Origin: Pycnococcus provasolii
Lineage: Eukaryota; Chlorophyta; Pseudoscourfieldiophyceae; Pseudoscourfieldiales
Direction: 5' to 3'
Assembly: GCA_049487715.1 (NCBI GenBank)
Contig: CP150581.1
Span: 1 to 64,000 of the forward strand
Length of the DNA: 64,000 nucleotides
Of this stretch, positions 48,014 through 57,555 are shown one piece after another. The stretch's first letter is position 1. Each line of letters starts with the position of its first letter. Below the pieces are notes generated by a model that had not been told where the DNA came from, searched no databases, and saw only the letters and a program-made list of their open reading frames with translations. The position numbers and the translations under genes were made by a program.

Positions 48014-48201
48014 CCTCAGATTCGAGTTTGAATCAGTTCCCCCCAAGGGATCCCCAGTAGTCAACACCCAGTAGTCAACGCCTATCGTAGTGCCTCGAAC
48101 CCCACCCGGGAGACCGCCTGCCACTCCGCGAGCTCGAGAGCTCGATTCGCACGCAACAGAGATGAACGTCGTCACGCAGGAAGGACTACGGCGACGTCAA
48201 C

Positions 48202-49653
48202 ATGATGAACCTCATGCACGAGTCTCTCGATCGCATGAAGTCGCACTCCACGTGGAAGCTGTGGCAGTGCACACTCAACGAGGACCTCGAAAGCCCGCCC
48301 ACCTTCCACACATCCGAGGAGTTCCGCAACCATCTCACCACCAACCATAACCTCAAGCTCCAGCCAGTTCAGCCGGGACGACCACCCACGCCCGCCGAGA
48401 CGGCGCTGCGAGAACGCATGGCGAACCTCCTGAAGACTGTCGGAAACAACACGAGACCGCTCGACGAAGCGGCTGTCCAACGCGCGATTGGTGAGCTAGG
48501 AGGAACGCCACTTTGCATCGAGCGCAGCGATGTGCGCATAGCATCCGGCTTGTTCTTGCCAGCAAAGGGCATCAAAGTGGCGAGGCGTTCTGCCGTAGAT
48601 GCACTGCTTGCGGCAAGACGCGAGCACACGCGTGCCTCCGACATGCCCGATGGAAAGGTGCTTTCAGCTCTAAAGACTCGTATCGCCGAAGAAGGCTTAC
48701 CTCGCAGAGATCACGGCGACGACGATGTGCGCTCAGCAAGTAGCAAAACAATGCCAAAGCTGACCGTTCTCTGTCGCACCCGCCAGCAGGCGGAGGCGGC
48801 TGTCGCATGCGACGTCGACGAGATTATCTTGGACTTCCTTGAAGTGCACGGACTGCGTGAGGCGACGGAAGCTGTGCAGGCTGCTGGCAAGCGTGCAGTG
48901 GTTGCCACGCCACGCATTCTTAAGCCTTCCGAGGAGCGCCTCTGGGCATTCTACCTTCGCCTAGAGGCTGACGCGCTGCTCGTGCGCAGCGCGGGAATGC
49001 TGTACCGCCTGCGCCTTTTCGGAGGCGCGGGTGCGACGGTTTCCGACGGACCGGCGAAAGGATGCAAGGTTCCTCCACTGCACGGCGACTTCAGCCTGAA
49101 TGCCGCAAACACGCTAGCCGCCCACGATCTGCTTGAGACTGGCGGTCTCGAGCGTCTTTGTTTAACGCACGACCTCAACGCAAAGCAGCAGGTGGAGTTG
49201 GCGAAGGAGCTAGGTGTGCGTGCGGAGCTGCTCGAGGTGATTGTCCACACTCACCTTCCCATCTTCCACACGGAGCAATGCATCTTTGCTCGCTTCTTGT
49301 CAGACGGCGACTCATACGTCGACTGCGGCCATCCGTGCGAGAGTGCTCAGGTTCACCTGCGCTCCCACGACGGTCAAGATCACCGCGTTAAGGCAGACAT
49401 GGGTTGCCGCAACACGGTGTTCAACGCAGCTGCGCAGTCGGGTGCCTGCTACGTTTCGGAGCTCGCAGCTTCGGGCTTCGGGCGATTTCGCATCGAGCTG
49501 GTGGATGAAAGTGCTGACCGCGCGAGAGAGGTTGTGCATGGTTATCAGAGTTTGTTGCGTGGAGATATCACAGACGAGCAGCTGATGCGTCGACTGGATC
49601 TCATTCCCGATGCCAACGGCGCGGTGCAGGGAGTGGGATTAGGTTCCCTCTAG
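48202..49653 (+). CDS. Peptidase U32-family C-terminal part with foreign N-terminus
   Basis: The predicted protein has 483 aa. From residue about 60 onward it resembles the second half of long U32/DUF3656 proteins (the RlhA/YhbU-like group, linked in bacteria to 23S rRNA hydroxylation): LFLPAKGIKVARRSAVDALLAARR, VTVLC-type strands (KLTVLCRTRQQAEAAV), IILDFLEVHG, and the signature HTHLPIFHTEQCIFARFLSDG with following Cys residues (YVDCGHPC). The N-terminal U32 barrel is absent. Instead there are about 60 residues (MKSHSTWKLWQCTLNED, FHTSEEFRNHLTTNH) with a C..H..H layout like a degenerate zinc finger. It could be a truncated gene with a captured exon, or the barrel may lie in unseen exons. Confidence 0.6.
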   Translation: MMNLMHESLDRMKSHSTWKLWQCTLNEDLESPPTFHTSEEFRNHLTTNHNLKLQPVQPGRPPTPAETALRERMANLLKTVGNNTRPLDEAAVQRAIGELGGTPLCIERSDVRIASGLFLPAKGIKVARRSAVDALLAARREHTRASDMPDGKVLSALKTRIAEEGLPRRDHGDDDVRSASSKTMPKLTVLCRTRQQAEAAVACDVDEIILDFLEVHGLREATEAVQAAGKRAVVATPRILKPSEERLWAFYLRLEADALLVRSAGMLYRLRLFGGAGATVSDGPAKGCKVPPLHGDFSLNAANTLAAHDLLETGGLERLCLTHDLNAKQQVELAKELGVRAELLEVIVHTHLPIFHTEQCIFARFLSDGDSYVDCGHPCESAQVHLRSHDGQDHRVKADMGCRNTVFNAAAQSGACYVSELAASGFGRFRIELVDESADRAREVVHGYQSLLRGDITDEQLMRRLDLIPDANGAVQGVGLGSL

Positions 49654-49801
49654 GTACGCGCGGAGCGCGATCGAAGCGAGCTCTCTAAGACGAACGCCAA
49701 ATGGGCTAAGATGGACGAATAAGTCCCCTATCCATCGTGAACATATGTATCTGTATTTTATTTTATGAAATGAAATAAAAAGAAGAATTGAAAATAATAG
49801 A

Positions 49802-50119
49802 TTATTGTAGAATGTAGTAATTTAAGTCGTCGTCGTCGTCGTTATTGTCGTCGTCATTATTGGCGAGGGACGGATTTACGGCGCGATTGACGTACGCGCG
49901 TCGGCTGAGTTTAACGTCGAACACGCGCTTGCACTCGAGGATGCTCAGCGTGACGATGACATGATGGACATGTGAAAATTCCAATGTAATAAAATTGTTG
50001 CAAAATTTACACCAACGCGTCCCATGCAACTCGTGACACACTCGCATGGTCGCAGCCACGTGCAGTGTATGGCGTTCCTTCATTTCGCCACTTGGCGAAA
50101 CAATCTCCCTCTCCGTCAT
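49802..50119 (-). CDS. Small hypothetical protein
   Basis: This is an open frame of about 105 codons from ATG 50119. It contains MRVCHELHGTRWCKFCNNF, a Val/Ile-rich strand HHVIVTLSILECKRVFDV, and an acidic Asn/Asp tail (NNDDDNNDDDDD). It lies 20 bp after the stop of the type I membrane protein on the same strand. The central part is AT-richer than neighbouring genes. No family is recognised. It may be part of a 3' untranslated region. Confidence 0.3.
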   Translation of the reverse strand: MTEREIVSPSGEMKERHTLHVAATMRVCHELHGTRWCKFCNNFITLEFSHVHHVIVTLSILECKRVFDVKLSRRAYVNRAVNPSLANNDDDNNDDDDDLNYYILQ

Positions 50120-50140
50120 CACGCGTCTCCGTCGTGCTCG

Positions 50141-50809
50141 TTAGAGCCCTTCACTTCGCGCAGACTGCGAAGACAACGCAACGGCCGTCGCTCTTGATAT
50201 CCACTGCTCACACTCGGCGAATTTCACTGCGTTCGACTCAACCAATGGCGGCGGCTCCGTCGTCGTGGGCAGTGCCGCGTCGCGTGCATTCTTCCACGCC
50301 CTGACTGATAGCACCAGACTCAAAATCGCACACGCCACAGCAAGCGAGGAGAGCGCCAGAGAAGTCACAGCCCACCATACCCACTCGTGCGGTGTCTGCG
50401 CTCGCCTCCCTGATGATGCGTCGTCGGCGATGGTTATGTCCGTTGACAAGCTCTTAGCGAGCGCAGATGGCTTATTGACAAGAAATGGCTCGCCGACCCA
50501 TGTGCCCGGGCAGCACGCGTGAAACAAGCCCGCGTTGTCAGGGCAGCACATCGCGGTGACGTCGTCAAACGCCATTTGGCGAGCGCACGTCGGATTCTGC
50601 ACGCACGCGCGCTCCATAGGAAGGTCGCCTTCGCAGCAGCCGAGCTGTTTGTTGCGAAGGTGCGTGTCGTTGTAGATGGAAAGCGCCGGGCAGCACCACG
50701 TGGACTTGAGATGATCGCACGCCGCGTAGCTAGAGCACGCGCGCTCTTCCAAGACTGGTGACTCCTGCGCGTTCGCGACGACGGCAAGAAGAAGAAGCAC
50801 CACAAGCAT
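50141..50809 (-). CDS. Type I membrane protein with Cys-rich ectodomain
   Basis: The predicted protein has 222 aa. The signal peptide is MLVVLLLLAVVANAQ (start at 50809, chosen because the upstream frame is low-complexity). The ectodomain of about 110 residues has repeated CC pairs (STWCCPALS, LGCCEGDL, AMCCPDN, HACCPGTW), reminiscent of the CCP-type motifs of the TSP1 protein at 25246. One transmembrane helix follows (VWWAVTSLALSSLAVACAIL), then a short cytoplasmic tail. The function is unknown; a surface location is inferred. It is divergent from DNAJC21. Confidence 0.75.
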   Translation of the reverse strand: MLVVLLLLAVVANAQESPVLEERACSSYAACDHLKSTWCCPALSIYNDTHLRNKQLGCCEGDLPMERACVQNPTCARQMAFDDVTAMCCPDNAGLFHACCPGTWVGEPFLVNKPSALAKSLSTDITIADDASSGRRAQTPHEWVWWAVTSLALSSLAVACAILSLVLSVRAWKNARDAALPTTTEPPPLVESNAVKFAECEQWISRATAVALSSQSARSEGL

Positions 50810-51053
50810 GACAGGCGAATGTTGGCGAGTTAGCGAGTCTCCGTTCCTGCGCGCCGGACGGCCAGAGACACATTCCGAACGGGCGCGCGCAGCTAGCCGA
50901 AGGAACGGCAAAGCGCACGCAGCAGGGTGGCGGATGCGTATGCGCCTTTGACAGCTGGGGGGAATTGGGGGGGGACTGCGACGGATCCCCAATTCACCCG
51001 CCCCCCCCCCCCCATCCCCTCGTCGCGCGCCTCCATATTTATTTATCACCTCG

Positions 51054-52355
51054 ATGCGCTGCTTCTACGAGGTGCTCGGCGTGCCCGTCGACGTCGACGA
51101 CGACGCGCTCCGGAAGGCGTACCGCAAGGCGGCGCTCAAGAACCACCCGGACAAGCACGCCATAGACGAACGGCAAGCTGCCGAGGAACGGTTCAAGGAA
51201 ATCAACAACGCCTTCGAAGTGCTCTCCGACCCCGCGGAGCGAAAATGGTACGACAAACACCGCACGTCCATTCTGCGCGGTTCTGAGCGCCACCAGAAGG
51301 GCGACGGCGGCCAGAAGGAGCCGCCGGAAGGGTACGTCGACGTGTCGCGCTTCTTTGCGCGAGGGTGCTTCACCGCGTTCGACGACACAAACAAGGGATT
51401 CTACACCGTGTACGCCGAGTGCTTCGCGGCGATCGACGAACAGGAACAGCGCGCGTGGCTCTACAACGAAGATATCAGTGCAAAGGCACGCGCGCGCACA
51501 AACAACCAGCCGCCAGAGGCGCCTGCATTTGGACGGAGCGACGCATCGCCGGAGAGCGTCATCAACTTCTACCGACACTGGCAGTCGTTCACGACACAAC
51601 TCGACTTTGCTTGGGCGGACATCTACGACACGAGAACTGCGCCTGACCGTCGCACTAGGCGTGCGGCGGAGGAAGAGAACAAAAAGGCAAGACGTAGGGC
51701 GCGACGCGAGTATGCGGAGAGCGTCGAGGCGCTCGTGCTCTTCGTGAAGAAGCGCGACCCGCGCTACGAGAATGCCGTCGCCGCAATCGAAGAGAGAGAG
51801 AGCGCGAGAGCGGCAGAAGCGAAGGCGCGAAGAGACGCCGAGAAAGCACGTCGCTATGCTCTCATGAAAGAGAGTCTCGTCGAGGAAGAATCGGAGGAGG
51901 AGGAATCGGAGGAGGAGGAATCGGAGGAGGAGAAATCCGACGACAAGAATGGCGTGGAGGAGGATGTCGACGCGCTTGACGCGCCGGCGCCGGCGAACGA
52001 AGCAGAAACAGAAGCACAAGCACAAGCACACGCAGAAGCAGGCGACGGTGCGTCGAACGCACCACGCGTTCATTTCGCAGAAGACACGCTTCCCCCTGCG
52101 AAGCCGAAGAAGAAGAAGAAGGAGAAAGTCGTGCTGATTGACGACGACGACGACTTTGACGCCGCACCCGCGGCGGCAAGCACGGACCTGTGGTGCGAGG
52201 CTTGCAGGAAGTGGTTCAAGAGCGAGGGCGCGATGGCAAATCACGTACGCTCGAAGAAACACAACCAGGCTGTTGAGGCGTTGAGGCGTCGTCTAGAAAA
52301 GGAGGGTCTGCTCGACGAAGATGACGTCGCTTCTATGTTAAGATCATCCATGTAA
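51054..52355 (+). CDS. DNAJC21: DNAJC21/JJJ1 homologue
   Basis: The predicted protein has 433 aa. This J-protein recruits Hsp70 to late 60S ribosomal subunits to recycle export and assembly factors in the cytoplasm. The J domain at residues 1-70 has the HPD motif (NHPDKH) and ends AERKWYDKHR. The family's conserved region follows (VDVSRFFARGCFTAF, GFYTVYAECFAAI, VINFYRHWQSFTTQLDFAW). Then come a charged coiled coil, an acidic SEEEESEEE tract, and a C2H2 zinc finger of the U1 type (LWCEACRKWFKSEGAMANH, residues about 378-402). Order and length match the family. The second zinc finger of the yeast protein is not seen. Confidence 0.92.
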   Translation: MRCFYEVLGVPVDVDDDALRKAYRKAALKNHPDKHAIDERQAAEERFKEINNAFEVLSDPAERKWYDKHRTSILRGSERHQKGDGGQKEPPEGYVDVSRFFARGCFTAFDDTNKGFYTVYAECFAAIDEQEQRAWLYNEDISAKARARTNNQPPEAPAFGRSDASPESVINFYRHWQSFTTQLDFAWADIYDTRTAPDRRTRRAAEEENKKARRRARREYAESVEALVLFVKKRDPRYENAVAAIEERESARAAEAKARRDAEKARRYALMKESLVEEESEEEESEEEESEEEKSDDKNGVEEDVDALDAPAPANEAETEAQAQAHAEAGDGASNAPRVHFAEDTLPPAKPKKKKKEKVVLIDDDDDFDAAPAAASTDLWCEACRKWFKSEGAMANHVRSKKHNQAVEALRRRLEKEGLLDEDDVASMLRSSM

Positions 52356-52866
52356 GATCATGTAAGAACATCTCTTCTTTACATACCATCGTTTCGTAGT
52401 AGCTATGCTGCTGTCGCTGCCCAGTGGTTGTGGGCACATTGTTGTTGCTGCGGCTGCTTGTTGACGATGATGATGAAGCCGCATACGACGAGTCGACGAG
52501 AAGAGGCGGCGTTGTCGTTGATGATGCTTCTGATGACAGCACCCGCCGTGTGGACGACTACTAATAAGGAGGAAGCGGCGCGCAGCAATCATCATCATGG
52601 CCACCACGTTTCACGGAGATGTTGTTGTGATCATCAATTGAAATTGCGTTGCGGAGAAACGACGGAGAATTTGGAGGCGAATATATATCAGATAGTGCGC
52701 ACTGCACTTTGTCATGGGATCGGGTTTTCGGGGCGCCTTGATTGGCGATTGGGGTTTCGTTCAGCAACAACCCGTGGGTGTGTGATGGGAAATTCAGGTT
52801 TGATTTTTTGAATTTTGTTTACGATTTTCATCATCATTTTGATTATTTTTATTCATTTATTTCAGT
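52356..52866. other. Spacer with a possible 5' untranslated intron
   Basis: Near its end GTTTGATTTTTTG (52798) to TTATTTCAG (52865) looks like a T-rich intron ending one base before the ATG of the RAP gene; it would lie in the leader or join a short upstream coding exon. The rest has short frames only. Confidence 0.45.
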
Positions 52867-54633
52867 ATGTCCGCGGCGAAATTACTCAACTGGCGCATCG
52901 TGGACGCGCAAAATGACGGTGTACTCGCGGACATCGTCAAGCAGCACGTCGGCGAATTTGATGAGATTCACGTGAGTGCGGCAGTGAGCAATCTCGCGAA
53001 GCTCACGGCGAGGAGGGGCACGAGAACGCTTCGCAAGAATCAGCGTGATAGCGTGCTTCTTTTGCTAGAGGAGCGCCTGCGAGGCTTCAGGAGGAATATT
53101 CGTGCACGCAGCGTTGCCAACCTCCTGTGGTCTTATGCCAAATTAGGGTACGACGGAAATCATTCCATAGTGCATTACTTGAGCGACCAGGTACCTAGGG
53201 TGGTGGACGACTTCAAGCCGCAGCATGTCGCGAACACGGTGTGGGCGTGGGCGACGATGCGACACAAGCCGTCAGCTGCCGCACTTGCTGCTCTCGAGCG
53301 CCGCATGATGCTCGCTTGCGTCGACGATTTCAATCCGCAGCATGTCGCGAACACAGTGTGGGCGTGGGCGACGATGCGACACCAGCCGTCCGCTCGTGCG
53401 CTTGCTGCTCTTGAGCGCCGCATGCTCGCGTGCGTCGACGACTTCAAGCCGCAGGAGCTCGCGAACACGGTATGGGCGTGGGCGACGATGCGACACCAGC
53501 CGTCCGCTGCCACACTTGCTGCTCTTGAGCGCCGCATGCTCGCGTGCGTCGACGACTTCAAGCCGCAGGAGCTCGCGAACACAGTGTGGGCGTGGGCGAC
53601 GATGCGACACCAGCCGTCCGCTGCCGCACTTGCTGCTCTTGAGCGCCGCATGCTCGCGTGCGTCGACGACTTCAAGCCGCAGGAGCTCGCGAACACGGTG
53701 TGGGCGTGGGCGACGATGCGACACCAGCCGTCCGCTGCCGCACTTGCTGCTCTTGAGCGCCGCATGCTCGCGTGCGTCGACGACTTCAAGCCGCAGGAGC
53801 TCGCGAACACGGTATGGGCGTGGGCGACGATGCGACACCAGCCGTCCGCTGCCGCACTTGCTGCTCTTGAGCGCCGCATGCTCGCGTGCGTCGACGACTT
53901 CAAGCCGCAGGATGTCGCGAACACAGTGTGGGCGTGGGCGACGATGCGACACCAGCCGTCCGCTGATGCGCTTGCTGCACTGGAGCGCCGCATGCTCGCG
54001 TGCGTCGACGACTTCAAGCCGCAGGATGTCGCGAACACGGTATGGGCGGTTGCAATGCTAACGAATAACATCGAGGGCGATAAAATCACTATCGGCCAGA
54101 ACGTCTTGGATCGACTTTTGCATCAACTAGAGGCCATCGAATTGAGCACGCTCGATGAGCAAGCCTTCCAGCAAAGCCTCCAGGCGCATCACCTGCTCGG
54201 CGATCGCTTCAAACCATCAGTGGCCTTGCTCGATCAGGCACGCGAGGCCTGGGCGAAGTCGCTCAATTCATCATCATCTCGTTCATCCTTAGAGAAGGAA
54301 GTCGCCGCATGCCTCGATCGTCTCAGCATCACTTACGACGTTGAAGCGCTTACTGAGGATGGCATGCACCGCATCGACATGCTCGTGCGTGGTCGTATCG
54401 ACGACGGTGGCGAGAGGCTGCTTGCGATCGAATGCGACGGTCCCGTGCACTTCTTCCGAGCATCTGACGGCACGTACCGCATTGACGGATCGACGTACGC
54501 GCGCAATTGCCACTTGCGCAAGCTTGGCCTGGACGTATTGTGTGTAGCGTGCCACGAGTGGACACATCTGAAGAGGGACGAGCGCGATGCGTACCTGAGT
54601 AGGGAGCTGCAGGAGCGTGGCATCGTTGTCTAG
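52867..54633 (+). CDS. RAP-domain protein with eight 38-aa helical repeats
   Basis: The predicted protein has 588 aa. RAP-domain proteins act on organelle RNAs in algae, apicomplexans and animals (FASTK family). The N-terminal part has FASTK-like helices (VSNLAKLTARRG, VANLLWSYAKLGYDG). Residues about 113-395 are eight 38-aa units of the form VDDFKPQxVANTVWAWATMR, followed by PSAAALAALERRMLAC, a heptatrico/octotrico-like solenoid. The last unit is partial. The C-terminal RAP domain (residues about 490-580) has LLAIECDGPVHFF, NCHLRKLGLDVLCV and EWTHL, a restriction-endonuclease-like fold. Mitochondrial or plastid RNA processing is inferred. The repeats are nearly identical in DNA, pointing to recent amplification. 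Confidence 0.88.
   Translation: MSAAKLLNWRIVDAQNDGVLADIVKQHVGEFDEIHVSAAVSNLAKLTARRGTRTLRKNQRDSVLLLLEERLRGFRRNIRARSVANLLWSYAKLGYDGNHSIVHYLSDQVPRVVDDFKPQHVANTVWAWATMRHKPSAAALAALERRMMLACVDDFNPQHVANTVWAWATMRHQPSARALAALERRMLACVDDFKPQELANTVWAWATMRHQPSAATLAALERRMLACVDDFKPQELANTVWAWATMRHQPSAAALAALERRMLACVDDFKPQELANTVWAWATMRHQPSAAALAALERRMLACVDDFKPQELANTVWAWATMRHQPSAAALAALERRMLACVDDFKPQDVANTVWAWATMRHQPSADALAALERRMLACVDDFKPQDVANTVWAVAMLTNNIEGDKITIGQNVLDRLLHQLEAIELSTLDEQAFQQSLQAHHLLGDRFKPSVALLDQAREAWAKSLNSSSSRSSLEKEVAACLDRLSITYDVEALTEDGMHRIDMLVRGRIDDGGERLLAIECDGPVHFFRASDGTYRIDGSTYARNCHLRKLGLDVLCVACHEWTHLKRDERDAYLSRELQERGIVV
53202..54060 (+). repeat. 114-bp coding tandem repeat, about 7.5 units
   Basis: Units begin GTCGACGACTTCAAGCCGCAG with one base fewer shown here as TCGACGACTTCAAGCCGCAG. 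Three subtypes follow one another, ending CATGTC (two units), GAGCTC (four) and GATGTC (two). The four middle units are almost base-for-base identical. Confidence 0.95.
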
Positions 54634-54963
54634 GAGGAGATGGAGGCGACGTCGACGAAGAAAAATGCACAGAAGAGGCGAAGAGTATTAAAATAACATA
54701 TATATTGCAACAAATTTACTATTTACAGGATGTGCACATCGGTCATGAAGGGGAAAGTTGGCGCTGATTCGCTGAGAGTGGCGTAGTCGTCCTCGTCTCA
54801 TCGAACTCCTCGTCGTCCTCTCGACTTCGGCGCCTAGATAGATAGATGGGTGGCAACAAAAGCCAACAAATTAATACTAAGAAGTAACAAAAACAAAAGT
54901 CCTTGGAAGGAGAAAAACACACACATCATTATCCAGGCAGTGCTGGAGGCAATCCTCCAAAGC
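54634..54963. other. Convergent spacer, no gene seen
   Basis: This 330-bp stretch lies between the 3' ends of the RAP gene (plus) and the acidic protein gene (minus). It contains an AT-rich tract (ATATATATTGC near 54700) and a GATAGATAGAT repeat near 54836. Confidence 0.6.
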
Positions 54964-57555
54964 TCAGTCAGTCGTTAGCTGTTGTCTTCCTCGAGAGAAT
55001 GTGTGCCTGCACCTTGGCGATCGAGACGGATCCCAGCCACCTTGCACCACCTTGCCGCATTGCTTCTGCCGATTTCGTCGTTGTTGGTCCATGTACGCCT
55101 TGAACGTCTTTGGCTTTTCGCGCGCATTCCTCCTCATCTGATCGAGCCGCAAATGTCCAACGAACATCGCACATCCGAGGCCCAGCGTCGTGGCAACGAT
55201 GCGTTGGTGCTTCTCAGCAAGCTGCTTGTAGTCCTTGCTCCTCAGCCAATGGCTGAACGACACTAGAGGCTTTCCCACGCGCATCGCAGCTCGCGAAGCT
55301 CCGTCTCGCAGTGCCTCGTATGCAATGCGGCGAACACGCGCGGCTGGCGAAAGGGGGGTACATGGAATGTCACCTGGCGATCTCCACGTGGTTGCGGGTG
55401 TCATCGGCGATGACGGTGCCATCATAGCATCGAGAAGTTCCTGCGGTCTTCGAGCCTCGGTAAGCTCTGCATCCGTGACGATGGCATCTTCCATGATTTC
55501 CACAAAGGCGGAGGAGCACGGCGTGTCGCCAAGAGATGCTGGCTCTTCAATTCTCCTTGACAAAGACTTGTCCACCTCGTCGTCCTCGTCGTCCTCGTCG
55601 TCCTCCTCCTCGTCGTCCTCCTCCTCCTCCTCTTGGCACGAGTAGAAGGATAGCGGCGAAATGGGAACTGTCGAACCGAAGTTGTACTCAGCAGAGTCCT
55701 CCTCCTCCCTCTCCTCCGTCACGCTCTCCGTCGTCGTCACGCTCACGCTCTCCGTCGTCGTCACGCTCACGCTCTCCGTGCTCCTCGCCATCCATCCAAC
55801 CTGGCCGCCGCCCTTTGTCACGCTTCCCGCGCTGTTCGCCTGATACGTCTCCGAAGAAAGAGTCAGCGTCAAGTCGTCCACATCTTCTTCATCCAACGGC
55901 ACGAGGTCGACGACAACATCCTCCTCGCTCAGCTCCCACACCGTTTCAGCTTTCTCGTCCTCCCCTTCCTGCATGGCGGTATCCGTGTCTCCCGGCGAGA
56001 GCGGCCCGCGGTCCACCGCGCGCAGGGAATTGGTGGCAGAGCCCTCCTTCACCGCAGGCCCTCTCGCAAGCTCATCATGGATTGCATCTGACAACGCGCC
56101 CGCCTCCGCGAGGAGCGCGGTGGCTTCGGCAAGCACAGCTTTCGCCTCGCGTGCAGCCTTGGACGTTTCCCCGCCAACCGGCGCAGTCCGTTCCTCGTCC
56201 TCATTGTCGTCACTAAGGAAAGAGCTGACATCAAGGCTTCCATGCGACGCACTGTACACAGTGCATCCACCGTCAACGTCGATCGAAGCATCGTCCAGCT
56301 GCTCGCGTATGATCGCCTCAAGTTCGCGCTTTGCATTCGAATCCGCAAATCCGAGCACGGACGACGCTGCACCTTCCGCCTCGTTGACGCTGTCCATAGA
56401 CTCGTCGTCGAGGCCGAGGCTCATGGGATTCAGAAAAGAAAGTACGCCAGTCGAGCCCGATGACGTCGAACGTGCGTCAAGATGGGGCGACGGCGAGAGC
56501 GGCGACAGAGGCGATATCGGCACATTCGAGTCGCTGTCGCCGCGTTGGCGTACGCGGATGGGAGACATGAGAGAAGTTGGCGTTCCGTCCGCGGATATGC
56601 ATTCCTCCTGCAGCAGCAGCAGCTCCTCCTCCTCGTCTTCCTCCTCCTCCTGCTCCTCCTTCTTCTCCTCCTCCTCCCACTCGCCGCGCTCGCGCTTCTC
56701 AATCGCCACAGCCACAGAACGTCGGCAGAGCTCCGCCGCCTCGCGCGCGGCGACCGTCGTAGGTGGCGCTGGCGGCGCCAGCGGCGAGCTGTGCCCACGA
56801 GCCTCCCTGCGCGCGGCGATGAGAGCATGAATGTGCTCGCTCACAGACTCGCCCTCTGTGAGAGCGCGCGTATGATCCAACTTCGCGTCTGGGCTTCGCA
56901 GCGCCGCCTCCTCGCGAGCAAAACGTGCACGTTCCGCCTCTGGCGTGTCGCCCCCTTCCCAGTCATGAAGCAGAGATTCCGGCGAAACCGCCTCCGGGCT
57001 GAAGGATGCGGAGCTCACGTCGCTCATGCTGAGCAGCGCTTCGTCCTCGCAGGCGAACATCAGCGCCTTGTTTCGCGGCGGTGTGCACAGCACCTCCTGC
57101 TCCTTCTCCTGCCTACGCTGCATCCTTGCTCGTTTCGACGGCCTTCTCTTCGACGCTCGTCGTTCCCCAATGGCTCGCACCGTCGCCGCCTGCTGCACGA
57201 TGGCTGCCACGGCGACACCCGCAAGGTCCTGCCTTCTCCTGGCCGCCGCTTCCGCAGCCCTCCACGCCCTCTGCAAAGCCAGCGCCGCCTCCCAGCGCAG
57301 CGCCTCCTCCACCTTCCTTCTTTCTCTCGCGATCATGAGTCTCGTTTTCGTTTCCTCGTAAAGTTCCTGCTTGAGCGAGCTTGCGTCAACCGCCGACTTG
57401 CCCCCCGCGTGATATCTTTCCGACGCCGACGTCCCTGTCTTGTCGTGCATGACCCTGAGCATGCGCGCCTGCAACGCCGCCTCACTCTGCACGAGCTTAT
57501 CTAAGCGCGCGTGAAGTTCCGCGAACCGCGACTTGCCTCCGCGACGAGGGGCCAT
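54964..57555 (-). CDS. Large acidic, disordered protein, unknown
   Basis: The predicted protein has 863 aa. The N-terminus is basic and helical with a possible IQ-like segment (ALQRAWRAAEAAARRR). Long Ser/Glu-rich disordered regions follow, with several SPLSP/SPLSPSP motifs (candidate proline-directed kinase sites), three TTESVSVT repeats, and Glu/Asp runs (QEEEEEDDEEEDDEDD). Near the C-terminus is one hydrophobic stretch (IVATTLGLGCAMFVGHL, residues about 785-801), possibly a membrane anchor, then a basic tail. No family is recognised. The start MAPRRGGKSRF is at 57555. Confidence 0.7.
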   Translation of the reverse strand: MAPRRGGKSRFAELHARLDKLVQSEAALQARMLRVMHDKTGTSASERYHAGGKSAVDASSLKQELYEETKTRLMIARERRKVEEALRWEAALALQRAWRAAEAAARRRQDLAGVAVAAIVQQAATVRAIGERRASKRRPSKRARMQRRQEKEQEVLCTPPRNKALMFACEDEALLSMSDVSSASFSPEAVSPESLLHDWEGGDTPEAERARFAREEAALRSPDAKLDHTRALTEGESVSEHIHALIAARREARGHSSPLAPPAPPTTVAAREAAELCRRSVAVAIEKRERGEWEEEEKKEEQEEEEDEEEELLLLQEECISADGTPTSLMSPIRVRQRGDSDSNVPISPLSPLSPSPHLDARSTSSGSTGVLSFLNPMSLGLDDESMDSVNEAEGAASSVLGFADSNAKRELEAIIREQLDDASIDVDGGCTVYSASHGSLDVSSFLSDDNEDEERTAPVGGETSKAAREAKAVLAEATALLAEAGALSDAIHDELARGPAVKEGSATNSLRAVDRGPLSPGDTDTAMQEGEDEKAETVWELSEEDVVVDLVPLDEEDVDDLTLTLSSETYQANSAGSVTKGGGQVGWMARSTESVSVTTTESVSVTTTESVTEEREEEDSAEYNFGSTVPISPLSFYSCQEEEEEDDEEEDDEDDEDDEVDKSLSRRIEEPASLGDTPCSSAFVEIMEDAIVTDAELTEARRPQELLDAMMAPSSPMTPATTWRSPGDIPCTPLSPAARVRRIAYEALRDGASRAAMRVGKPLVSFSHWLRSKDYKQLAEKHQRIVATTLGLGCAMFVGHLRLDQMRRNAREKPKTFKAYMDQQRRNRQKQCGKVVQGGWDPSRSPRCRHTFSRGRQQLTTD

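Noticed and set aside
52344-52607. Small minus-strand frame ending KRWYVKKRC, resembling ribosomal protein bL36
   Set aside because: Only a few residues agree, the zinc ligands after KKRC are missing and no intron rescues them.
53202-54060. Regularly spaced repeats considered as CRISPR-like
   Set aside because: Units are contiguous, coding and 114 bp with no spacers, in a eukaryotic genome.
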